A model generated the notes under the pieces. That model was not told where the DNA came from and made no database searches. It was given only the letters and a program-made list of their open reading frames with translations. A stretch of DNA of 64,000 nucleotides from Serratia symbiotica (GTDB lineage Bacteria > Pseudomonadota > Gammaproteobacteria > Enterobacterales > Enterobacteriaceae), in assembly GCA_024160085.1 (NCBI GenBank), contig JAMDYG010000002.1, positions 124,001-188,000 on the forward strand, in the 5' to 3' direction. The position numbers and the translations under genes were made by a program. This document shows positions 54,740 through 64,000 of the stretch, piece after piece. Every line of letters starts with the position of its first letter. Positions within the stretch are counted from its first letter, which is position 1.

Positions 54740-55128
54740 ATGACCGCATACACTGTGTTGAAATCTTGTCATTTGCTTATGGTTTTCATTAGTATCACCT
54801 TGTTTATGCTGCATTTCTTTTGGCAGTGGCGTAAATCGGCTATCATGAATTGGCGTTGTGTTCACAGATTGCACCGCACCCTAATGACACACTGCTGTTT
54901 GCCAGTGGCATCATGCTGGTAGTGATATTCGGGTTTTATCCGTTGCTGGCTATGGACTCATAGCTGACTGAGAAATTGTTTGGCATTATTATCCCCATCC
55001 TACTTGGTTACGCCACCTTGGATATGAAGAGCAAAAGTCAGAAACTGTGCGTTCTGGCATTGGGTTGCTTGTATCTGATAATTAAACTTACTACGACGAA
55101 AATACCGTTTCTGATGGTATGGTGTACC
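54740..55128 (+). pseudogene. sirB2: SirB2-family membrane protein, frameshifted
   Basis: From ATG 54740: MTAYTVLKSCHLLMVFISIT then LFMLHFFWQWRKSAIM, the first helices of the SirB2 family. The frame shifts near 54865; DTLLFASGIMLVVIFGFYPL continues in another frame, a TAG follows near 54961, and KLFGIIIPILLGYATLDMKS extends to about 55128. The role of SirB2 is unclear. Order prmC-sirB2-sirB1-kdsA matches relatives. Confidence 0.82.
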
Positions 55129-55129
55129 T

Positions 55130-56824
<1,695 letters not shown>

Positions 56825-57258
56825 GCGCTATTATCGCTGGCTCTGCTGTGTGGCTATAACCGGGAGAACTATGGAACTGCTAAGTGTGTAGGGAATGGAG
56901 TACGTTTTAAGTAGGGATGCCAAAGCGTTCCTGACAAAACAATTAACTATGATGGCAAATAGACATACATTTAGAATAAAAAATATCGGCAGAAAAATAG
57001 ATACATATGGTGCTTTGCCCCCATCAATGACCTCTCTTAGTCTTAGGAACATAAATTTTAAAACAAGCACGCCTACAGGGATAGGCTCCTATTTAACCAA
57101 CTAACTCCCCTGGTATGAAAGGTGTGCAGCATGCCGATTGTCGTGGCAAGCAGTTCGATACTTTCTTACCTTTTTCGGGATGCCCGCCTCGCCGGAGGAT
57201 AGCCAGTAGAATACACGTTACTATCATCGGGCAAATCAGCCTGCGACAGGAGGGAGGG
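56825..57258. other. kdsA-mfd junction region with no clear gene
   Basis: A 69-codon plus-strand frame (56895-57104) and an overlapping minus-strand 79-codon frame (57070-56831) with a hydrophobic stretch (YVSIFLPIFFILNVCLFAII) exist. Neither matches a family I know, and neither has a convincing ribosome binding site. The genes usually after kdsA (chaA/chaB in E. coli) are missing. This is probably a rearrangement junction. Confidence 0.4.
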
Positions 57259-60200
57259 CTAAGTCGATAGCACCAGCCTTTGCGCCAAGAAGGTGCTTAG
57301 CAGATCTTTAGTAAACTTCAGCCGCGTCTGGCGATCGCTCAAATTAAGCATAAACTTTAATTTGCTTGGTCCGTCGAGGCGATATACTTGTGGATTGCTT
57401 TGCAGCAGGCCGCGATCAGGTAACCCGGATCGACACAGTTGTTGTCGCCGAACTCGATAAATCCACCGTGCTCATTACCCTCAATGCGTTTGATCCCCAG
57501 CATTTGTGCGTACTAGCGCAGCGCTGCGCTTTGCAACAGGTTGCGTGCCGGTTCCTGCAGCACGCCGAAACGGTCAATCAGCTCCACCTTTAGCTCTTCC
57601 AGATCGTTGCCATTTTTAGCGCTGGCAATGCGTTTATAGAACGATAAATGGGTATTGACGTCTGGCACGAAGTCGCCCGGCAGCATGGTTAGCATGCGTA
57701 ACTCTACTTACGCCTGGATACTGGTGAGATCTTCCAGCAATGGGTTAGCAGCCATTTTTCAGTGCGTCAACTGCGCTTTCCAGCAATTCCATATACAACG
57801 AGAAGCTGATGGTGGTCATCTGGCCGCTCTGATCTTCTCCCAACAACTCGCCTGCACCACAAATTTCTAGATCATCATTGGTGGCTAGTGCAAAGCCAGC
57901 ACCCAGATCGCTCCAGCGAGGCGATAGCTTCTAACTGTTTTTGCGCATCGACGCTCATAGCTTGCGGATTGGGTGTTAGCAGGTAGGCGTAAGCCTGATG
58001 GTGTGAACGCCCGACACGGCCTTGCAACTGGCGCAGTTGTGCCAGCCCAAAGCGGTCGGCGCGCTCGATAATAATGGTATTGGCGCTGGCAATATCGATG
58101 CCGGTTTCGATAATGGTGGTGCAAACCAGCACGTTGAAGCGTTGATGGTGGAAATCGTTCATCACCCGCTCTAAATTGCGTTCGCGAATCTGGTCGTGGC
58201 CGATGGCGATACACGCTTCTGGCACTAGTTCCACTAGCTTTTGCGCGGCCTTCTCGATGTTCTCCATATCGTTGTACAGATAATAAACCTACCCTCCACG
58301 TAGTACCTCACGTAGGATCGTTTCATGCACCATCAGGCTGTCATATTCGCGTAAAAAGGTTTTTACTGCCAGACGGCGTGCGGGTGGGGTGGCGATAATA
58401 GACAGGTCGCGCATGCCGCTCATCGCCATATTCAAGGTTCTTGGAATGGGGGTGGCGGTCAGCGTTAGAATGTCTACGTCGGCGCGCATTGCTTTAATGC
58501 GCTCTTTATGGCGCACGCCAAAGCGGTGCTCTTCATCGATGATCAGCAACCCCAGGTCTCTCCAGCACAGATTGCCTTGTAACAACTTGTGGGTACCGAT
58601 GATAATATCCACCTTGCCGGTGGCCGCAGCGTCAAGTACCTACTGCTGTTATTTGGCGCTGCGAAAGCGTGACATAATGTCAATGCGGATCGGCCAGGTG
58701 GCGAAGCGATCACGAAAGTTGTCGAAGTGTTGCTGTGCCAGCAGGGTCGTGGGCACCAACACCGCCACCTGTTTACCGTTTTCTACCGCCAGGAAGGCGG
58801 AGCGCATCGCCACCTCGGTTTTACCGAAGCCAACATCGCCGCACACCAGACGATCCATGGCTAACGGCTGGCACATGTCGCTAAGCACAGCGTTGATGGC
58901 CTGCTTCTGATCAAGTGTGGTTTCAAAGGGGAGATTTGGCAGAAAAGCTGATACTGTTCACGGTTGTGCTTAAAAGAGAAGCCCGTTTTGGCGACGCGCT
59001 GGGCGTAGATATCCAGCAGTTCGGCAGCCACATCCCGCCACACGCTTGGCGGCCCTCTGCCTTGCGCGTGTCCAGTCATCGCCGCCTAATTTGTGCAACG
59101 GGGCATTTTCGTCGGCACCGCCAGCATAACGGCTGATCAGGTGCAGCGAAGAAACTGGCACATACAGATTGTCTTCGCCAGCGTAGGATAGGATCAGATA
59201 TTCGGCCTTAATACCACCGGCCTCCAGAGTGATCAGACCGACATAGCGGCCAACACTGTGCTCCAGGTGCACCACTGGTTGACCTGGATGCAACTCCGCC
59301 AGGTTGCAGATTAGCGTATCGGTGTTGATAGTGCGGCGATTATCCTGCTGGCGACGGCTGACAGATCGCTTTCGCAGATTAGTGCCCGGTTGCGCATACT
59401 ATCGAAGAAACCATGTTCGCAAGCGCCGACCATCATATAGAGGCCTGTCAGCTGTGCCTGATCGAGGTGCTGGATCAACTGGGTGCCGAGTTTGATACCA
59501 CCGAGTAGATCCTGTAGCGTCTCGTGCAGGCCCTCATTCTCGACCGAGAAAATTATACTGCCGTCAAAGTCTGCGACAAAGCGGTGTAAATTGTCCAACG
59601 GCAGTTTGTTTTGATCCTACACCGCTAGATCAGTCAGGGTGCGGTAGCCCAAGTTGGTTGTTACCCGCCTGGGCCGCTAGATCTACGGTTTTTAACGCTA
59701 TGCGTGGCCAGGCTTTTAGTTCGCCGAATAGTGCATCGACGCATAACCACAGGGTATCCGGTGCCAGCAGCGGACGCATCGAATCGATGCGGCGGCTTTG
59801 GTAACGCTGGCTGATGTCCTGCCAGAAGCGCGTGGCGGCGTTTTCAAGGTTGCCGGTATTATGACGATCAAGGTGTTGGATGGTAGATAACTGAACAGTG
59901 ATGGCAGCGGTTGGCTGAAAAACAGTGGTTGCCAATATTCGACACTGGCAGGCCAGGTACCTTTGCTAACTTGCTGGTAAATATGCTTAGGATCACGGTG
60001 CACGTCAAATTGCTCACGCCATTGGCTGCGGAATAGCTCGATGGCGTTTTTGTCGGTTGGGAATTCATGGGCCGGTAGCAGGTTGATAGCGTCGACCTCG
60101 CTCAGCGTGCGCTGTCTGTCGATTTCGTCATCGAAGAAGTCAATACGGTATGGCTCTTCGCTACCCATTGGGTAGAGATCGAACAAGGCACCCCGGGTGA

Positions 60201-60735
60201 CGAATTCGCCATGTGCCATCACTTGCGCGACGTTGCGGTAACCGGCCTGTTCCAATTAGCTGCGCAGCTTATCGCGTGACAGGCGCTGGCCTTTTTTCAG
60301 CACTAACGCGCATAACCATGCAGAAATTCATGCGGACAGACGCACTGCATTAGGGTATTGACCGGCAAAATGATCACCCCGTGCGCCAATGGTAGGCAGA
60401 TGATACAGGCTCGATACAGGCTCGATACAGGCTCGACAGGCGGGCAGAGATGATGTCCTGATGTGGCGAGAAGCCATCATATGGTAGGGTTTCCCAGTCG
60501 GACAGCGTAGTGACCCTTTGATTGGTAAACTGCCGGATCTCGTCGCGCAGCCGTAGGGCATTTTGCATGTCTGGGGCGATCAGCATCACTGGCCCGTTAT
60601 GGCGTTCGACGATTTCGGCGCATTCACGGCGCAGGATGAACCAAACAACCGTCCTAATCGGTGCAGATCACCTGCGCGTTTGGGGAGAGAATAACAGTAG
60701 GATAAGGAACAGCTGTGGCTATTGGAAATGCTCAT
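57259..60735 (-). pseudogene. mfd: Mfd transcription-repair coupling factor, decayed
   Basis: Mfd removes stalled RNA polymerase and recruits UvrAB. From ATG 60735: YCYSLPKRAGDLHRLGRLFG, frameshift, then ECAEIVERHNGPVMLIAPDM and SPHQDIISARLSSLY. A 22-bp tandem expansion then shifts the frame. Further blocks: FFDDEIDRQRTLSEVDAINL, GQPVVHLEHSVGRYVGLITL (RNAP-binding), [20 protein letters not shown] (Walker A), [20 protein letters not shown] (DEEH box), [20 protein letters not shown] and ELIDRFGVLQEPARNLLQSA, to TAG 57261. At least ten frameshifts or stops. Divergent from lolCDE, as in E. coli. Confidence 0.95.
60402..60434 (+). repeat. Three tandem 11-bp repeats inside mfd
   Basis: GATACAGGCTC occurs three times without interruption. 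Related mfd genes have only one unit here (encoding SLY in ...RLSSLYHLPT...), so two extra units (22 bp) were added by slippage, shifting the frame. Confidence 0.8.
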
Positions 60736-61038
60736 TCAAGTATCTTTAATCATCGTGTTGGATTGTGTCCGGCAGCAATAATCAATAAAGCGTCTTAAAT
60801 TGTGCGCTATAATAGCCCAGAAATCAGCAAACTGGCACAGTTAAAAATGATACAATCAGGTTTTTAACCTAAAACTTAATCGGTTAACTGCCAGGATTTT
60901 GTTCGGCCAGGCTGGTTTTGCCTGAGTTTCGGCCAGCGCTGTCAGTGGCATAAAAGTCCACTGGGTGTTCCCTTAGCGCGGGAGAGCCTTTATTATCGAT
61001 GATTACACTGCTTTAACTATAGCAACAAAACGGATTTC
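60736..61038. other. Divergent mfd/lolC promoter region
   Basis: No gene seen. A TATAAT hexamer at 60808-60813 is a possible -10 but no good -35 is paired with it. The lolC start lacks a strong ribosome binding site. Confidence 0.4.
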
Positions 61039-62241
61039 ATGTATCAACCTGTCGCGTTATTCATTGGCCTGCGCTACATGCGCGGGCGTGTCTCAGACCG
61101 CTTCGGGCAGTTTGTTTCCTGGCTGTCCACTATCGGCATCACCTTGGGAGTGATGGCGATGGTTACTGTGCTCTCGGTGATGAACGGTTTTGAAAAGGAT
61201 CTGGAAAACAACATCCTTGGCTTAATGCCACAGGCTTTGATCACCAGTAAACAGGGGTCGATTAATCCTCAGTGGCTACCTGCCTTGGCAGTTCAAGGGC
61301 TGAAGGGCGTCAGCCGCGTTGCGCCATTGACCACTGGCGATGTAGTACTGCAAAGTGCCCGCAGTGTAGCGGTTGGCGTAATGCTCGGTGTCAACCCGGA
61401 TGAAGCCGATCCCTTGACCCCTTATCTCGTCAATATCAAACAGCAGCAACTGCAACCGAACCACTACAACATCATTATTGGTGAGCAGTTGGCTAGCCAG
61501 CTAAGCGTCAAGCGCAGCGATTCACTGCGGCTAATGGTGCCGAGTACCAGCCAGTTCACGCCAATGGGCCGCATTCCTAGCCAACGGTTGTTCACCATTA
61601 TCGGCACCTTTCATGCCAACAGCGAGGTGGACAGCTATCAATTGCTGGTCAACCAGCAGGATGCATCGCGCCTGATGCGTTATCCGGCTGGCAACATTAC
61701 TGGCTGGCGTCTGTTCCTACAGCAGCCCCTTATGGTTGATACTCTTAGCCATCAGACGTTGCCACAAGGAACTGAATGGAAAGACTGGCGTGAGCGCAAA
61801 GGCGAACTGCTCCAGGCGGTGCACATGGAGAAAAACATGATGGGGCTGCTACTTAGTCTGATCGTGGCGGTTGCCGCATTCAACATTATCACTTCGCTGG
61901 GTTTACTGGTGATGGAAAAACAGAGCGAGGTAGCGATCCTGCAAACCCAAGGCTTGACTCGCGGCCAGATCATGGCGGTGTTTATGGTGCAAGGCGCGAG
62001 TGCTGGCATCATGGGTTCACTAATCGGCACGCTGTTCGGTGTGCTGCTGGCTAGAAATCTGAATAACTTGATGCCAGTCCTTGGCGCATTGATTAATAGC
62101 GTTTCGTTACCAGTAGCAGTTGATCCGCTACAAGTGACGTTCATTGCTGTGGTGGCAATAGCGTTGTCTTTGATATCCACGCTCTACCCTTCATGGCGTG
62201 CTGCCACCGTACAGCCTGCTGAGGCTTTACGTTATGAGTAA
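61039..62241 (+). CDS. lolC: LolC lipoprotein-releasing ABC transporter permease
   Basis: LolC with LolD and LolE extracts outer-membrane lipoproteins from the inner membrane and hands them to LolA. The 400-aa product has a first membrane helix ([20 protein letters not shown]), a periplasmic domain of about 200 residues, and three C-terminal helices ([59 protein letters not shown]). The N-terminus [20 protein letters not shown] is family-typical. It overlaps lolD by 8 nt. Intact. Confidence 0.96.
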   Translation: MYQPVALFIGLRYMRGRVSDRFGQFVSWLSTIGITLGVMAMVTVLSVMNGFEKDLENNILGLMPQALITSKQGSINPQWLPALAVQGLKGVSRVAPLTTGDVVLQSARSVAVGVMLGVNPDEADPLTPYLVNIKQQQLQPNHYNIIIGEQLASQLSVKRSDSLRLMVPSTSQFTPMGRIPSQRLFTIIGTFHANSEVDSYQLLVNQQDASRLMRYPAGNITGWRLFLQQPLMVDTLSHQTLPQGTEWKDWRERKGELLQAVHMEKNMMGLLLSLIVAVAAFNIITSLGLLVMEKQSEVAILQTQGLTRGQIMAVFMVQGASAGIMGSLIGTLFGVLLARNLNNLMPVLGALINSVSLPVAVDPLQVTFIAVVAIALSLISTLYPSWRAATVQPAEALRYE

Positions 62242-62938
62242 CCTTTATTTACTGCAGTGTGACAACCTTTGCAAGAGCTATCAGGAAGGTAACCTGCACA
62301 CCGATGTGTTGCGCAATGTTAATTTTGCCATGCAGCCCGGAGAGATGATGGCGATCGTCGGTAGTTCTGGTTCCGGTAAAAGTACCTTGCTGCACCTGCT
62401 GGGTGGGTTAGATTCACCGAATGCTGGCGAGGTGATCTTCAAAGGCCTATCGTTGAATATCATGTCTTCGGCGGCCAAGGCGGAACTGCGCAACCGCCAG
62501 CTCGGCTTTATCTATCAGTTTCACCACCTGTTGCCAGACTTTACCGCGTTAGAGAATGCCGCCATGCCGTTGCTAATAGGTGGCACCCATACCGCACTGG
62601 CGCAGCAGAAGGCGATGGAGATGCTGGCGGCGGTTGGGCTGGAGAAGCGCAGTAAACATCGCCCCTCTGAACTGTCTGGCGGTGAGCGCCAGCGTGTGGC
62701 GATCGCCCGTGCGCTGGTCAATAACCCGGCGTTGGTGTTGGCGGACGAACCGACCGGTAATCTGGATAAACGCACCGCAGATAGCATCCTTGATTTATTG
62801 GGTGAGCTGAACATGCTCCAGGGTACGGCATTTTTAGTCGTGACCCATGATTTGCAGTTGGCCAAGCGACTCAGCCGCCAACTGGAAATGGTCGATGGCC
62901 ATCTTCGGACGCCATTAACTCTGTTTGGGGGCGAGTAA
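62234..62938 (+). CDS. lolD: LolD lipoprotein-releasing ABC transporter ATPase
   Basis: LolD powers LolCE. ATG 62234 ([20 protein letters not shown]) matches relatives; an upstream in-frame codon at 62198 lies inside lolC. Motifs: Walker [20 protein letters not shown]-loop [18 protein letters not shown], signature [20 protein letters not shown], Walker [14 protein letters not shown] and the switch His in VVTHDLQLA. 234 aa, intact. The TAA at 62936-62938 overlaps the ancestral lolE ATG (TAATG). Confidence 0.97.
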   Translation: MSNLYLLQCDNLCKSYQEGNLHTDVLRNVNFAMQPGEMMAIVGSSGSGKSTLLHLLGGLDSPNAGEVIFKGLSLNIMSSAAKAELRNRQLGFIYQFHHLLPDFTALENAAMPLLIGGTHTALAQQKAMEMLAAVGLEKRSKHRPSELSGGERQRVAIARALVNNPALVLADEPTGNLDKRTADSILDLLGELNMLQGTAFLVVTHDLQLAKRLSRQLEMVDGHLRTPLTLFGGE

Positions 62939-62942
62939 TGGC

Positions 62943-64000
62943 GTGTGTGCGTCACTTTCCTTCCTGACGGCTCTGCGTTTTAGCCGTGGCCGCAAGCGCG
63001 GCGGCATGGTATCGCTGATTTCGGTTATCTCCACCATCGGCATTGCGTTAGGGGTAGCAGTACTGATCGTTGGCCTGAGTGCGATGAACGGCTTTGAACG
63101 TGAACTACAAAACCGTATTCTGGCGGTAGTGCCTCATGGTGAGATTGAAGCAGTGAATCAGCCGCTTCATGGTTGGCTCCCTATGCTACAGCGGGTGGAG
63201 AAAGTGCCGGGCATTCTGGCCGCTGCGCCTTACATCAATTTTACTGGCCTGATGGAAAACGGCGTACAACTACGTGCGGTACAGATCAAAGGGGTAAACC
63301 CACAGCAGGAAAATCAGCTCAGTGCGTTGCCACAGTTCGTACAGGGTGATGCCTGGATTAATTTCAAGGCTGGCGAACAGCAGGTGATCCTGGGTAAGGG
63401 CGTGGCAGATGCGCTGGGTATCAAACGAGGTGCTTACGTCACGGTAATGATCCCTAACAGCAATCCTGAACTGAAGCTACTGCAACCTAAGCGCATCCGC
63501 CTGCATGTAACTGGCATTATGCAACTTAGAGGCCAATTGGATCATGGCCTGGTGCTGGTGCCATTAGGCGATGCGCAACAGTATCTCGACATAGGTGACG
63601 GCGTCACTGGCATCGCCATCAAAGTGAGCCAGGTATTCGCCGCCAATAAACTGGTGCGCGATGCTGGGGGGATAACTGATGCTTACGTCTACATCAAGAG
63701 CTGGATCAGTACTTATGGTTATATGTACCGCGATATTCAGATGATCCGCGCCATTATGTATCTGGCGATGGTTCTGGTGATCGGCGTAGCTTGCTTTAAT
63801 ATCGTTTCCACATTGGTGATGGCGGTGAAGGACAAGAGCGGAGATATCGCGGTGCTGCGCACTCTAGGTGCCAAAGATGGCTTCATCCGTGCCATTTTTA
63901 TTTGGTACGGCCTACTGACTTGGTTAGTGGGGAGCCTGAGCGGCGTAGTGGTAGGGGTGGCCGTCTCACTACAACTGACCACTATCACCAAGGGAGTGGA
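62943..64000 (+). CDS. lolE: LolE lipoprotein-releasing permease, 3' end outside the window, start anomalous
   Basis: The frame from 62943 to the window edge is open and reads [57 protein letters not shown] and [20 protein letters not shown], which is LolE. The ancestral start should be ATG 62938, overlapping the lolD stop, but that ATG is out of frame with the protein and leads to a stop within nine codons. Either one base was lost just after the start, or translation now begins at GTG 62943. With the GTG the protein would be essentially full length. I consider the gene probably functional but the start uncertain. Confidence 0.8.
   Translation, partial: MCASLSFLTALRFSRGRKRGGMVSLISVISTIGIALGVAVLIVGLSAMNGFERELQNRILAVVPHGEIEAVNQPLHGWLPMLQRVEKVPGILAAAPYINFTGLMENGVQLRAVQIKGVNPQQENQLSALPQFVQGDAWINFKAGEQQVILGKGVADALGIKRGAYVTVMIPNSNPELKLLQPKRIRLHVTGIMQLRGQLDHGLVLVPLGDAQQYLDIGDGVTGIAIKVSQVFAANKLVRDAGGITDAYVYIKSWISTYGYMYRDIQMIRAIMYLAMVLVIGVACFNIVSTLVMAVKDKSGDIAVLRTLGAKDGFIRAIFIWYGLLTWLVGSLSGVVVGVAVSLQLTTITKGV

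Overview
The window looks like part of a chromosome from a host-restricted Serratia-type enterobacterium, closest in style to Serratia symbiotica. This is inferred from protein similarity recalled from memory, because no database search could be run. The basis is conserved enterobacterial gene order: rpoH-panZ; yigM-metR/metE; rmuC-ubiE-ubiJ-ubiB-tatABC-hemB; upp/purM-purN-speG; ppk-ppx; mdtABC...yegP; ychF-pth-ychH-prs-ispE-lolB/hemA-prfA-prmC-sirB2-sirB1-kdsA; mfd/lolCDE. These blocks are joined in an order unlike free-living relatives. They carry ERIC repeats, insertion-sequence remnants and very many inactivated genes. About 22 genes look intact and about 30 are clear pseudogenes, as expected of a recent, still-decaying symbiont genome.

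Layout. 1-5.4 kb: end of rpoH, dead panZ, yigM with one nonsense codon, gutted metR, and a decayed metE whose first ~50 codons plus the metR-metE promoter region are inverted. 5.4-8.6 kb: two ERIC elements, two copies of a ~144-bp mobile-looking repeat, a shortened DedA gene, a small unknown ORF and a dead OprD-type porin. 8.7-16.1 kb: intact rmuC, ubiE, ubiJ and ubiB, followed by pseudogenes of tatA, tatB, tatC and hemB. 16.2-18.2 kb: a wrecked IS66-family element and another repeat copy. 18.2-27.1 kb: dead upp, intact purM-purN under a PurR box, dead speG, intact ppk, dead ppx, a yfgG-like gene and intact mgtE. 27.1-32.2 kb: remains of mdtABC with mdtB fused to mdtC, and of yegP. 32.2-43.6 kb: an island with an IS903-like element, a fully decayed type I restriction-modification locus (hsdM-hsdS-DUF5655 protein-hsdR), a dead Fic gene and a dead P4-type integrase. 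43.7-57 kb: conserved housekeeping genes (ychF, pth, prs, ispE, lolB, prfA, prmC, kdsA), with broken ychH, hemA, sirB2 and sirB1 and a foreign, low-GC acyltransferase pseudogene. 57.2-64 kb: dead mfd, then lolC, lolD and the start of lolE.

What survives serves the core: ubiquinone synthesis (ubiE/J/B), purine synthesis (purM/N, prs), isoprenoid precursors (ispE), lipoprotein sorting (lolB, lolC, lolD, probably lolE), LPS Kdo synthesis (kdsA), translation termination and peptidyl-tRNA recycling (prfA, prmC, pth), polyphosphate synthesis and magnesium uptake. What is lost: methionine synthase and its regulator, a probable biotin importer, Tat export, haem precursor steps (hemB, and the hemA C-terminus), uracil salvage, spermidine acetylation, polyphosphate hydrolysis, drug efflux, transcription-coupled repair and phage defence.

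The most unusual structural feature is a ~144-bp repeat present in five near-complete copies and one truncated copy. It has short inverted ends and, in one copy nested inside an ERIC element, a clean 5-bp target duplication. Another copy supplies the stop codon of pth. I found no convincing evidence of a new multi-gene system, and no tRNA, rRNA or CRISPR array.
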